From the NCBI GenBank assembly GCA_030141605.1, contig JAQGDQ010000261.1, positions 268,411-319,723 of the forward strand: 51,313 nucleotides of DNA. Reading direction: 5' to 3'. Source of the stretch: Tubiluchus corallicola (Eukaryota > Priapulida > Priapulimorpha > Priapulimorphida > Tubiluchidae). The notes beneath the pieces were generated by a model. The model searched no databases, was not told where the DNA came from, and saw only the letters and a program-made list of their open reading frames with translations. The translations under genes were made by a program, and so were the position numbers. Positions 12,200-24,005 of this stretch are shown here, piece by piece (within the stretch, counting starts at the first letter, position 1; each line of letters starts with the position of its first letter).

Positions 12200-12484
12200 T
12201 GATGATATTAATAATAATAATAGTAATCTTTATTTAATGTCGACTTGTACTAATATACGAACTATTAACAAAATCTCCAAAGAGCTTTTTGGCAAACTAT
12301 AATCAACAACCTACAACTACATAACAGAGACTATTATTACCCCACTTTTACCCTAAATACCACACGTCAGGCCGGGCAACAGCAGATACCGTTTTTTAAA
12401 ATCTTTGGTGTGACCCAGTCACTGTATCGAACTCAAGAACTCCCAGATGGAAAGCGGACGCGTTATCACTAGACTAAACTGGAG
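12200..12484 (-). mobile_element. tRNA-derived SINE in antisense to the window
   Basis: Read on the minus strand, the head has a pol III A-box-like stretch (TAGTCTAGTGATAACGCG) and, about 30 nt further on, a B-box-like GAGTTCGATAC, the layout of a tRNA-derived promoter. A body of about 170 nt follows, ending in AAATAAAGATTA plus an ATT-rich tail. An intact tRNA is unlikely because the cloverleaf stems do not close. It lies in the same orientation as the host gene, within intron 1. Confidence 0.7.
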
Positions 12485-12691
12485 TGTTGATCATGATTTT
12501 TATATTTCTATCCAAAATTGTCTAAGCCGATCAGAAAAAAATTGTATTTTTAGCTTTTGGCCACTACTGCTTCTGCTTTGTGATTGACCCCTGTAGATGA
12601 AATCATTATGGTTGATTATGTGTCTTAGTTCAAAGGCCACTGGAAGCAAACTGCATGTGGGCCGAACTCCATTGTAGATTCATTGTAAAAT

Positions 12692-12750
12692 GCCTTTTCA
12701 CGGTTCCAACGATTGATGATGACCGTAAAAAGGTCAACGGTTAAGTTGAT
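12692..12750 (+). mobile_element. Fragment of the CCTTTTCACAGTT MITE family
   Basis: It reads CCTTTTCACGGTTCCAACG, then ttgatgatgaccg and aaaggtcaacggttaag, the same series as the end of the MITE at 43086. Only one end is present. Confidence 0.6.
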
Positions 12751-12810
12751 CTTAAAAAAATTTAAAAAGTTTTAAAAATTACTAGGCATATCTCTTTCAT
12801 ATACACATAC

Positions 12811-12884
12811 CTGTGACACTCAACTGAAAGAACTGCTTGGCTGCTTCAGCATTTGACATACTTTCTTATGTAAACTCACGAAGT
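12811..12884 (-). CDS. ITCH/WWP-type E3 ubiquitin ligase, first coding exon
   Basis: A minus-strand exon with acceptor gatttcag before 12884 and donor GTATGT after 12811. The ATG is at 12857-12859, preceded in frame by a TAA four codons after the exon start, so translation must begin here; 12860-12884 is 5' UTR. It codes MSNAEAAKQFFQLSVT plus one base. The FFQLSVTV end (completed by exon 2) is the first C2 beta strand, comparable to LQITVISA in ITCH. A non-coding first exon should lie at higher coordinates but could not be identified. Family assignment rests on all three exons together. Other NEDD4-family members remain possible because WW and HECT domains are not visible. Confidence 0.82.
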
Positions 12885-14704
12885 CTGAAATCACACAAAA
12901 AACAAGGTAAGTTTTCAACAATTCGTGTTTCCATTGATTTACATTGAACTTCTCTGCACCTGAATGTCTTAGCATTCTATCAAATCGGCAAAATGTTTAC
13001 CAGCAAATATTAAAAAAATATTGGTATACATTATATTAGGTGGTGCAAAAAAAATACACCACAGTTTAGACTATAGTAAACTACATATAACTTGACCCGT
13101 TATAACTCAAATTCTTGCGTCAACTCGAACAGATCTTGCGGAACGGAATTTCGCTCTTTACAAACATCGTGCAACTCAAAATTTGGAAGTCGAATTATCG
13201 CATAACTCAAATTGAATTCCCGGTACAATTTACAAGAATCTAACTGAAATTACCTCGCTTATCTTGAACAACCTTCCAAGCGAGAAATTCTACACGAAAG
13301 GGTGCTCCACATTACGATTTTAACTGCTAGTTTCAGCAAAAATGCTAAGATTTCTTGCATTACCTTAGCAGAATGGTTATAATTTTGGTTGCATATATTT
13401 TGGTTATAATTTTATATTTGTACATGTATATATTCCGTACTGTTGTACTGACGTGAAAATAAATTACATTATATTACAATGATGCACACAACATGGCTTA
13501 ACAAACATGGTTTAATGCAGATCATGAGATTATTACTGCAGAATTCTATCAACCATGCTACAATAGATGTGGACCAGTCATATTATTTTTGGTTATTTAT
13601 AAAAATTGTTGTTTGATATTTGATTAAAGATTCAGTTTGTCATTTTCACAGGCTGTAGTGTTACTAGTGTATAGTCCGATGTCGATGAGTGACTCAATCT
13701 TGTTTTCTTATGAACTTGTCCAACTTGTGCCCTCGTATAATTCGAACAAATTTTCTGGTCCAGAGATGCTCGAGTTATACCACGTTCACTTAAAATTTGA
13801 TTCAATGAATACTGATGATTATGATATGTGAGCTGAAATTCCAGATATAGGCTGGTAAGAGGAAAATGAGCTTTACAGTGTATTCAAATTAGTGAATTTT
13901 CTTGCCGAGTTAAGTTGCTAAGTAACTCGCAACATGCTCAAATACAGTCACAGAGTTTGCAATTCCTTGTTGGTTGTAACTCGTAAACCAGTTCACACTT
14001 GCGAGTTTGCAGCCAGAGAGAAAACTCGTGACAAAAACTTAACTAGTCTGAATGCGCCTTTACTCTAGTACAAGACAAACGAGGTAATATATTCATCTAA
14101 AACTCACTTCTTGAATTAAGAAGCTGAGCACGCGTTATTAATTTACATTTTATTCATGATAATTCATGCAGCATTTAGAATCATGAATCATTTCTTATTA
14201 AAGCCGAACATTTAACGAGCGCCATCTACAACATAAATAAAAAAGTTTTTTTTCATAAACTTCACGATAATTGCTGTAAACTGTGAACACATGTTTCTAA
14301 TGTTCTACTGACTCTGTGTGCAACATAAATGATTAAAGTCAAAAGAAAAAGCACTAGCCAGCTTATGAAGTAAATACTATGGAATGTGATCACATAACCT
14401 ACAACTGTGCACTGTCATTCATACGCGTACAGGAGGAAGTCTGATGGGGGGGGGGGGTAATTTCTAATTTGCGGTAGCCCATATCATTTCCAAATAAGTG
14501 CAAACAACCGGGTAAATGTATGTACAGGATATTGACTGATTAAAGTATCTAAAAAGCAAAACATTTATAGGCCAACTCAAGGGCAGATTTAAATAAAGAG
14601 AGATACTAGGCTAGTCAACTTTTGAGGCCCACTTGCAACCCCCGTGCATCGCCAAGATAAAAGCGTTTTTTAAGCAAAATTCAAGCTGAGGTTAGTGATC
14701 CCGT
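12885..14704. other. Non-coding: presumed E3-ligase 5' UTR intron and repeat remnants
   Basis: Between about 13080 and 13290 the words aactcaaatt and aactcgaac recur, and gctcgagttata is at about 13770. This resembles decayed pogo/Tigger-type DNA transposon sequence, at low confidence. Around 13420-13480 a stretch ending aaataaattacattatattac looks like a LINE or SINE 3' tail. A run of 11 G lies near 14448. No exon is supported. Confidence 0.35.
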
Positions 14705-14712
14705 GTTTAACG

Positions 14713-15226
14713 CAGGGATGAGAATTTTCCGCGCCTATGCGGAATTCCGAGTTTCTGGAAGACCAGTAGTGCCGTTTTTCTAAATCGCAAAAATTCGTTG
14801 AGAAAATTTTTACGGACCCAGTACATTATTTCGCAAGCTGACCGCTAGTTGGCAGGCCATCACTTTCTTTACATCACGTACATCAGTGTAACCACATGTA
14901 TATCTCTATGTATAAAAATATAGAATCAATTGTGCGGAGTTATTTGAGTCAATTGCAGACAGTTTTTATATACTTTTGCATAGGAACAGCCAGTACCTAG
15001 GCATTTTTGAGACAATTAGGTATCATGTGTCCTTGATAGTTGGGTATTTTAAATCATGCATGAAACAAGGTAATTGATACTTTAAGTCTACTTAGAGGCT
15101 CTCTAATCTATTGTCACAAAATTGCAATTTGTTGCTTCACCTCCTTGAACCCCCATGGGGGCTTGTGCGGTCCCCAAACCCCCGGCCTGTTTCAGAGTGT
15201 TTTGCAATTTGTCATTCTCATCCCTG
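14713..15226 (+). mobile_element. hAT-type MITE (CAGGGATGAGAAT family), 514 bp, intact copy
   Basis: The ends CAGGGATGAGAAT and ATTCTCATCCCTG are perfect inverted repeats. They are flanked by a perfect 8-bp target duplication GTTTAACG at 14705-14712 and 15227-15234, diagnostic of a hAT insertion. Two more copies of the same family occur at 43598-44117 and, reversed, from 50952. There is no transposase frame. Confidence 0.92.
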
Positions 15227-15889
15227 GTTTAACGACGTAACACAATTTACAATTGTTTCTACTAATTCGAATTCCTATTTCAAGTGATAAAGCAGCATTG
15301 TTAAATGTTGTCTTGAATATTAAGGCGTGTAAATTTTATGTTAAAATAAAGACAGTGTGTCCTCTCTGTGAAATGGACCTAAGATTACACAATTTTACTA
15401 AGACATTACTGACATGTTACTCTGTTTTGCCTCTATTATATGCTATAAAGCAGCATAGCTATGTAAATGCTGAAGTTAGAGTAACGAGCCTTCCAATAAT
15501 AAAAAAATTCTACATTTATCTAACTTTTCAAAATGTTTGGAAGTGGAATACAGAAAATGAAAAGTAAAAAATGGTGTGGCGACAACAAGCAGCAAAAAAA
15601 TTCGGCAGTGAAGCATTTGAAACCAGGCAGGCGCTACGATTGTGAAGGCGATGAAGCTAGTGAAACAGATTTAAATGTGAAAAAGAGGAGTTAGGGTTGG
15701 AAAAATTTTGCGATGAAAAGGCTGAGGGAGAATCCAGATAATAGCTGAAATTACGAAAATGTGACTGTGCCTGACGACATACAACTTGCATCATGAATTC
15801 AATCAACACAAGCTGTACACAGGTACTTGACTACACTAAATTAGCATCGTGAGTCATTATACTTTATTGTAAAATTGTACGAGAAAACT

Positions 15890-16003
15890 TCAATTTTGGG
15901 GGTGTTGTGAGGATCAAGAGAAAAGGGTTTGACCATCAAGGAGGGGGCTTATGAAAGTACTTTTGCTACGGGCGTCAAACTACCTACAGCCCACCCTGCG
16001 TTC
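15890..16003 (-). mobile_element. MITE fragment, CAGGG(T/C)GGGCTGTAG end
   Basis: On the minus strand it begins CAGGGTGGGCTGTAGGTAG and continues TTTGACGCCCGTAG, then a block with ccaaaattgaag. This is the family also seen at 2692 and 7373. Confidence 0.5.
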
Positions 16004-18937
16004 TAAAGATGTACAACCCAGTTTGCAAAAATACGAGATTCTCTGAGCTTCGGTAGACCTATTCGTCACTAACTTTAGACCACTGATCAAGATTTGTAGG
16101 TCAATGTTCTTTATGATATCTATTCCCATTTCAGAAGTTTATGTATCAAGCTAGAAGCATAATCCCAGAAAATGTCACAAGTAGACAAATGTGTGCTCTT
16201 GGTAAAACATTTCAGAACACGATCAACACAGATCAATAGGTAATAAAAAGTTGCAGTTCAAAATGTATTAATGATGCATATAATAGTACAAGGTCTCTTT
16301 CGTGGATTTAGATCCAACTGAATATTTATTAGATTAGGCTAGAAATCCCATTACCCAAAACCAAGAGAAGGTGCAAACACACAAGATAATGCAATGTCTT
16401 GGGCAAGGCAGACGTCACAGGAACATAGTATCATGTACAAATATGAAAGCATTTACTAAGCATAAACTCATAGCACCATGTCAAAATAAATTAAAGCCGA
16501 AGTATTTAGCTTAGGACTGCAAACGTACGTAGATTACGCTAATACATGTAGCATTGGTTTGAAGGCGTTCGTAACCTACTTAACCTTTCGTGCATTATAG
16601 GACGATACGGCGAAATGCAAACAACCTATTTTTATCTGTCACAAAAAATATACAATAACTTAAACCAGTCGTTTACTTACGTTAACAAATTTAAGAGGAA
16701 AGCTGAAAATTCTAGGTTAAAAACATTGGTACGAAGGTGAGCTGACTAATTCTTCGCTGGTTTATCTCAAGAACGAGTGCGCATGCGTACGAAGGAATTC
16801 CGCATCCGGTAACAACGGTCTCCTGATACCATGATATTAACTTCTTTAGTAAAAACGATTCCTGTACATTTCATTGACACTTTTATTGTTGCAAGAGGTC
16901 CGCCCAAAATTTCATATAGTTTATTCTAACTTTGTAATAACCATGTGAAACTTTAGTTATTATCTTGTTAACACCATTTCAACGGCTTTGTCATTTCGAG
17001 ACAAAAGAGTAAATTTGATAAATTATATCCAAAATAGGAAAGCTAATAGCTGCGAAAATATTGGTTAATAATTAGATATTTATTATATTTGATATTATAT
17101 TTAAAATATTAACAACCTTAAGTCAACAGAAATTTCTGCATTTTCACTATGTTTAACTGCACAAGCAACACGAACTAAACGTAACTACACAAAAGACACT
17201 AGTAATGTTATTGATTTTAAACAGCCTTGCCAAATAATACAGAGTTAGTAAGGATGTCGCTTTTGGAAAATACTAGAATTTCACAAAACGTTAGAAGCTG
17301 GGAGAATTAATGGCTCAAATCTAGACTTAGTCAATCAGCAAAATTTTAAAAATTTAAAACTGTACAAAAAATAAAATTATGATCTAAGTTCTATCAGCGA
17401 AAGTATAATCATTACTCTGGCAGCTAACTGTCAAAATTCAAATTTGCGTCTTTGTGATTTTAGTAGAAAGTCAAAGTTCATATTGTGACAATTCGAGCTC
17501 TCATACAAGAAATTTAAAGCAATAATAATAATTATTAAAACCTATCTGAAAGCGTCTTCACTCTAGGTCTAATGTCATGCAACGAAAGATATCATGACAG
17601 CATGAATATTCCAATACCACTAAATTGCACCCTCTTCCTTTTAATACATAACTTGATTAAAACTGCTTGTCTTCTTAGAGCCAGGCGATACTAAATGAAA
17701 CTGAAGGAAACAGAGCGGAACAGAAGAAAACACAACAGAACCAAAAAAGGAATGAGATTAGAGAAGGACAGTGCCAACTAAAATCATATAATGCAGCAGA
17801 ACAGTTTATTAATGTTGTTTTTAACTAATATTTGAATGCATCTGTACAGTATACGTTAATTACCTCACAAATTTCAACTCATAAAATTCATTAGCATAAT
17901 CAACGTATTCAATAGAAATGCATGTGCAAAAATTGTGCATGTACACTAATAATTATCTCGCATTATTTCTAAACGTGAGTGTGTATCAAGTCCTCTGTTT
18001 AAAATTCCTTACAACCCCCACCCTAGTGATTTAAACGTCTTGGTCCAATTTGCAGCGTATCTAAAACGTCCATTGCGTTTAAAGGAAGAACAAACCCTCG
18101 AACAACATTTATTGCATTTTAAAATACAATGAGAAATACTGAAATCACCACACAATATATGCGCATAGAATGCTTTGCTTAAAAATGTAAAAGAACTTTA
18201 AATGCTTCTCATCTCCCACCAAACGAACGTTGATGCAGGCATATTTAAAAAAAATGACGTAAGCTGGTGTCTGCTGGGCAGCGTGAATGCTGTGAAAGCA
18301 AGCTGTGTGAAGGTACGTATTGAGAAATTTCTACAGTTCACTCAGAAGTTCAGTTATTCATGCGTTGTATTTAACTGTGTTTGATCAATTGTGACCAAGA
18401 TTAAGATGGTTACATAGCTTTAACCCGCAGGATTATGCCGCAAAATGTGTAAATAGTATACACTGATTGCTTAAATGTAGTTAACTTACATTCTTTTGTT
18501 TGACTTTCAGATACACATGTAAACTTGCGAGCATACAGTAGGCACCGAGTGGGAGTTTATAGAGTTCGCTCTATAAGTAAAAAAAGATTGCTGAAGCACT
18601 TAGCAGAATAATTGTTTATGTTTTTCACCAAAATGAGCACGCCCAAGTGTGAAGTGATCGCGATTTTAAATTAAAATTATTAATTATACGACGCGATTAT
18701 CACAATTTCTTAGCTGAAACTTTCTAACATTTTTCTGAAATATTAGAATAAGCTCAACTTCCCGAAAGACTTGGCTTTTGCTTTAAGCTTCATTAATATC
18801 CAACCTCCAGGCCTTGTGTCAAAATGCCACGTTGGGCCCAAATGTGCTTGTATTCAAAAGTCTTATGCCTAACATTCTCGAGTCTAAACATGCTGAATAA
18901 CTGCCTATGTATCTCCTCATTTCATCTGGTAATTATT

Positions 18938-18978
18938 GCTGCTGCTGCTGCTGGTGGTGGTGGTGGTGGTGGTGGTGC
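18938..18978 (+). repeat. Compound GCT/GGT microsatellite
   Basis: About five GCT triplets are followed by about eight GGT triplets. No coding context supports an amino-acid repeat. Confidence 0.85.
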
Positions 18979-19985
18979 TCCTAGTCTATTGCAGAGCTCA
19001 ACATTGCTATTGTTGCAGTAAATATGGCGGTATAGATAGAGACATAAACTGACAACCAGGTACGCATACGGGTAGACAGACAGACATCATGTCAGGGAGT
19101 CCTGCTAAACGACTAAATGTCCATCGTCCAAATGATTTATGTCCAAATGTCTGAAGGCCAAGTGTCATTACACAAGTGACCGTTGCGAAATTAACGCAGC
19201 ACCGCACCATTCAAAATATGTCTTGTAAGACCTATGACTTTTCTGCTACTGTATGAGCACAGACATAACTAGATGATTATACATTAGATACTTTTCTATG
19301 CAGGAGAATATTGGCTATCCAATCATGCTATTTGTTTAAACATTTATAAGTGATTTGATTGGATAAAGTTAATGAAAAACACGCCCGTTTCAGGCTCCCT
19401 AACCTAGCTTATTGAGTAGCTTAGTCTGGTGTACACTTGCGTGATCGTACACACTTTTGTGTGAATGTTCATTGTGTGAGCCGTAGAAACTCACAAAAAT
19501 GATCAAAATATTTATTATAACGTAATCGCTGCTTAGTGAGCGCAGTTTTTCATGAACTCGTGCAAAATGCACCAATTTTTTACGGTCTTGAAGGAGTTAA
19601 AACAAATTTTGTAAGCTAGAGAAATGAGTTGCACTTTTTCTTTTTTTGGTCATTTGCAATCAGTGTTACTTGTACATTTGTCTCTATGACTGTGGAAGTT
19701 GGAATTGTGCATTGTAATTAGGTGCTGCCATCTATGTGCTAATCCTGTTACATTCTACCAGCTGACTTACCTTAAGTATAATTGTATGGTCCAGTGACTA
19801 CATACACAATGGTCCTCCCCCTACCTAAAATTAATGGTTGTTGTGAAGCCTGCGCAACTCTGCATAGGTCAAGTTCTATACCTGTATACTGACTGTGAAA
19901 CAGGTTTTACTGACTGTTTTTGTTTTCTAGTTTTTGCTACAGAGCCGGCCTTAAGCGTAGGCAAACTAGGCAACCGCCTAGGGCC

Positions 19986-20078
19986 TCACCCTCACTCACT
20001 CACTCACTCACTCACTCACTCTCTCACTCACTCACTCACTCACTCACTCACTCACTCACTCACTCACTCACTCACTCA
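19986..20078 (+). repeat. (CACT)n microsatellite
   Basis: About 22 tetranucleotide units with one interruption. The Leu-Thr-His-Ser translations they give in all frames are not proteins. Confidence 0.95.
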
Positions 20079-20104
20079 ATTCTCTCTTTTTTTGCTGTTT
20101 CTCT

Positions 20105-20184
20105 GACATCTCTGTGTCTGTTTCTCTTCTGTCTCTGTCTATCTCTCTCTCTCCATCTCTCCCTTTTTCTCTCTTTCTCTCCCT

Positions 20185-20224
<40 letters not shown>

Positions 20225-20252
20225 TCCCTTTCTCTCTCTCTCTCTCTCTCGC
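20105..20252 (+). repeat. CT-rich simple repeat
   Basis: Runs of (CT)n and TCTC with C and T homopolymers inside the MITE. Confidence 0.9.
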
Positions 20253-20381
20253 CGCACGCCTTTTTTGAGAATTTTGTGCGTAATTTTATTTTTTTCGTAT
20301 TTATTCTTTATTTTTCTATTTCATTTGGGGCCACTAAATTCACTTCGCCTAGGGCCTCCAATTACCCAAGGCCGGCCCTGC

Positions 20382-21972
20382 TTGCTCAATGTTCAGTGCA
20401 GCAGTTTGCTACTCATGTTTTCTGTAGATTAATAAACACTTTTCTGTTGTGTGCAGTGCAAATATTTATTATAGATTTTTGGTTCCTATTCATACTTCTG
20501 TGTCTAAACTCAATCATAACAAAGTGACTGAACAACAACTTCAAAAATGACTTTCACAATGACTTTGCAAGCTCATCGGCAGCTTATAGGCCACAATAAA
20601 AAAAACAAAGACTTTTTATTAGTTATTTTAATCAACAGACAGAATAATGGCATAATCAATGGTAGAATCGTACAATGATTTTATAAACTCAATAATGAAA
20701 TGCTTTGCTTAATAGCTTTACCTCTTATCTCATACAGTTGTTTGTTTTTTGTTTCTTGATAACAAATCCTTATTACAAACACACCAATTAAAAAAACAAC
20801 ATTTTGAAAGTTCAGCAGTCAACAGAACAAGTTTAAATTATCCAAAAATAATAATTTTGCGATCATTAATTTTAATAATAATAATAATAGTCCCGTTCTC
20901 ACAGTTTTGATGTTACAATCGAACCACAACTCTCCATTATGAATCGCTAGGACACTGCTGAAGTCTTACAGACTTACACAGCTTTTAGAATTTTGTACAA
21001 ATATATATGGCCTGCGTACTTACTATCCAGGCCTTTTAAATTATTTTCGAACAGGGCCAATAGGCCTACGTCGTGCGTGCGTGCGTGCACGCTGTGTGTA
21101 CGCATGCATATTAAGCATACAAGCGCACGCATACGTCACAAACATGCACACACACAAGAAGTTAGTCGCTTACAAATACTGCAATGTATCATAGGCCAAT
21201 GAGTTAAATAGCAGGGTTATAATTAATGGGGGTACATAGTTAGTATGAATAGCAAATAACATGCATTAATTGCAATAGAAAGGGAACGAGTCTTTTTATA
21301 AAAAAGTTTCAAGAGCGCGTAGAATCCTTAGATAGTAAAAGTGTGACGTGCAAGTGTAAAAAATTAATATATAATTATAAAAAAGTGAATGACGTAACAT
21401 CTAAAGTAATTTCAAAGATTATAAAATACATAGTTTACAATAAAATTGATTTTATAGACAAAATATGCACAAGATAGTAACAATTCATCAAGCCTCTCTT
21501 TCAATATAGCTAAACTAAGATGATACGAAATCATCGTGCCTGTGACGTCATGTCATTCCTGTAAAACGCTATCTATACACAGTAATGCTTACTTTTGTAA
21601 TAGACCAAATAAAACGCTTTGTGTATTTGTCCACTAGGGGGCTAAGGGTCACATTGCTAAAATTTGCACGCATTACAAATTGATACCAAAATGGAACAAA
21701 ACGCACGTAGCAAAACACACAATAAACAAAATACCATAAAAAGTGCTGCTAACTTTTAATGATATAATTATTCACTAAAGATTATTTTTTCACTATATAG
21801 ATCGAAAAATGCGACAATAGAATGATGTAGATGTCGCTCGTTTTCAAAGGGGAAAGTAGTCTAGCTGCAACCATGTGCCCATAGCGAGCAGTCGGTCAGC
21901 CAGTAGGTTCACAACAAATCTGCATTTAACAGGTAAAAGCGAAACACAGGGGAAGTCAACAAGCAGCAGAAA
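20382..21972. other. Intergenic, no gene recognised
   Basis: AT-rich DNA with a short (AAT)n at about 20873-20888 and a GT/CA and GTGC-rich patch at 21070-21155. No exon is supported. Confidence 0.4.
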
Positions 21973-22377
21973 TAAGGCTCTTCACAGTTTCGTTGTGCGC
22001 ATGCGCAGTTCTTGCAGGTGAAGGGTTAAGTGTACCACAGCAACGCTTCTTAACCACAACTGTCATGTGACATGTGGGTAAAGCATACCTGCCTGCCACG
22101 TCATTTCAGTAATTTCAGTTGTTTTACATGGACTTTACTTAATTTCTTGATTGTGTATTAGTGTGTGGATAAACAGATTTACTAGCAGGATCTTGCTTGG
22201 GAACAAGAAAAATGAACTAGGTGAGGTTCTAGCTAGCTGTTAAGACATGTCAAAACTGTTACTGTTCCAACAGCATGGGCTGTAAGACATTATCAAGTGT
22301 ACAAAAATGCGTTGTCTGATACACTTGACCATTGACCTCACGTTCATCATCAATCTTTGGAACTGTGAAAAGGCTTA
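21973..22377 (-). mobile_element. MITE, CCTTTTCACAGTT family, about 400 bp
   Basis: The right end reads aactgtgaaaaggctta and the left end taaggctcttcacagttt, near-perfect inverted repeats. The interior matches 43086-43585 in reverse, including caagaaaaatgaac and gttaagtgtacca. Close to the left end is the perfect palindrome TGCGCATGCGCA (21996-22007), which equals the NRF1 consensus. The superfamily is not determined. Confidence 0.7.
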
Positions 22378-22947
22378 CTGGGTAGAAAAGTCTAGATGCA
22401 CACGTAAATGTCAAACAAAACCTATACATGCCACAGCAATCATACAACACAGTGATAGATAATTAATTAAGGTGACATTTTATCTGATGCTTGCAGATAG
22501 TTCGTTTCAAGTAAAGACAAAAGACAACAAAAAACTAAGTGCCAAGCAAGCTTTCACATTTTTTATTTTTCAGCAGCATAATTGATAAGCTAAACAATTT
22601 GAAAGTGTACTAAATCTATACAATGCTGCGGTCTCCTGAACAAAGAAATTAAGATATTTCTTGCAATTGCTGACAACAGCTACAACAACTAAACAAGTTG
22701 GGCTAACAGAAGTTTGTTACAAGACGAAAGTCGACAAAGTAGTCGTAGGAAGAACGAACTAGGTACAGAAGATGCTAACACATGCACAAGGAATGACATG
22801 ACTGAATGCACAAATTGGCAAATTGCGCGCGCGCTTTCCTGACTAATTCGCAACACCGTTCTCTATCGTCCGTCGAATAAGTTAGTAGCGATAAAATGTA
22901 AAAAAACTTAATAATTTATTTGGCCTCAGCCATCGTGTGACCTGTAT
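22378..22947 (-). other. Presumed 3' UTR and downstream flank of junctophilin
   Basis: Downstream of the stop codon on the minus strand there are AATAAA polyadenylation signals at about 22915-22920 and 22562-22567. No other gene is visible. Confidence 0.45.
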
Positions 22948-23034
22948 TTAAGTGACTAGCTCATAAAATAAGTAACCAATTGCAGCGTTAATGCTAAGAA
23001 GAAGCATCGCCAAACGGTGACGGTAAAACCAGTT
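22948..23034 (-). CDS. JPH: Junctophilin, last coding exon: C-terminal membrane anchor
   Basis: A minus-strand exon of 87 nt: acceptor gttttttctttcag before 23034, 28 codons, TAA at 22948-22950. It enters in phase 0, as the previous exon leaves. The peptide starts NWFYRHR, continues with a hydrophobic run of about 17 residues (LAMLLLSINAAIGYLF) and ends YELVT. A basic start, one membrane span and a very short tail match the ER/SR tail anchor that closes all junctophilins. This anchor lets the protein bridge the ER/SR membrane to the plasma membrane. The exon is too short to be found by length, and was recognised from its splice site and from the family's architecture. Confidence 0.88.
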   Translation of the reverse strand, partial: NWFYRHRLAMLLLSINAAIGYLFYELVT

Positions 23035-24005
23035 CTGAAAGAAAAAACAACATCGCATTTAATTACACTGAATTCACATTTACCATGAAACCTGCAATTA
23101 GCGTCAAAGCATCAATTGCATGGAGCATTTCTTAGCTAATTAATTAAACGTAGTGCGTTCTAAACACACCACCATTTTTGCTAAGGAATAGCTGGGTCTA
23201 AGTACCGTGTCTCAGTGTTTTCATTTGAACAGGAGTTTCTCAACTTAAGTACATTAATTTTGATGTGGGTCTACCTGCAAAATCAAAATTAAAGCACTGA
23301 AGTCCGGAAATTCCTGTTGAAAATAAAGCGATACCGAGATTTGGTATTTCAAATATTAGCTTGTTCTAAACTAAAGAACCCGCTGTTACTGCTGTTATTA
23401 GTTTTCAAAGGCAACAGAAATGAGCATAAAATTAATGATTTTTAACAATTATGTATAGATTATGCAATGTAAGCAAAAGGTCCACCTTTGAGATCGCAGC
23501 CGCAGTACAACCTTTCATCATTTTCCATCTTTATCGAAATTTTATTAATTTTTGGTTTGTAACATCATTATAATTGTTTAAGGGAAAGGTCAATCTTCTA
23601 GGAAGTTAAGTTTATTTTAATGTTTGCAAAAAATGTTAGAAGGATATAGTAATAAAACTGTTTAAATTTTGAATTAGTTTAAGCAGTGCGCGTTTACGGA
23701 AAGCCATGACGCGCTTACGAAAATTCACGAAGTCTCGATGATTTTCAACTGAATGGCGGCAACCACCACACCTTAAAATTTCTATTCAGATATAGTATAT
23801 TTTAATACATGCTTTATAGACAATTGTTTGCAAATTTATTTATTATTATATTTTTTTAAGTTTAGGTGATAATAGTAAAATAAACCAACATGTTAAGTGC
23901 TTTATTCTTTCCTTTAAATTTCCTAGCCCTTATTAATAATTCTGAACTATGAAAGGTTACATTTTAGTAATGGCTTCTGAAAGGTATCAGAATACCTATG
24001 CTTAC
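23035..24005 (-). other. Junctophilin intron between the divergent-region exon and the anchor exon
   Basis: A 971-bp GT-AG intron (GTAAGC at 24005, TTTCAG at 23035). No repeat was recognised. Confidence 0.8.

Larger units (their letters stand above)
12084..12810 (-). other. Intron 1 of the E3-ligase gene, with SINE and MITE fragments
   Basis: A 727-bp intron from GTATGTG (12810) to CTTACAG (12084). It holds the SINE at 12200-12484 and a MITE end at 12692-12750. Confidence 0.75.
15235..19938. other. Intergenic or 5'-flanking DNA, no gene recognised
   Basis: It holds a fragment of the 2692-type MITE, a GCT/GGT microsatellite at 18938-18978 and a CpG-containing TGCGCATGCG at 16778-16787. The last resembles an NRF1 site and could mark a promoter of the leftward E3-ligase gene. 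Several open stretches of 60-100 codons show no domain, no splice context and ordinary AT-rich composition, and are not called. Confidence 0.35.
19940..20381 (+). mobile_element. hAT-type MITE (CAGAGCCGGCCTT) swollen by microsatellites
   Basis: The ends CAGAGCCGGCCTT and AAGGCCGGCCCTG are inverted repeats with one mismatch. Both sub-ends carry cgcctagggcctc. CAG-GCCGGC termini are common among hAT elements. The flanks ttttgcta and cttgctca are only loosely alike, so the target duplication is doubtful. Most of the interior is simple sequence: (CACT)n, then CT-rich runs, then T-rich sequence. Confidence 0.7.

Noticed and set aside
12425-12484. Functional tRNA gene on the minus strand
   Set aside because: Pol III box-like words are present, but acceptor and T stems do not pair, and a SINE body and tail follow.
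15253-15567. 104-codon open frame on the plus strand
   Set aside because: AT-rich, no recognisable domain or splice context, directly after a MITE.
19834-20527. Open frames rich in LTHS or SLSL repeats
   Set aside because: They come from the (CACT)n and (CT)n microsatellites inside a MITE.
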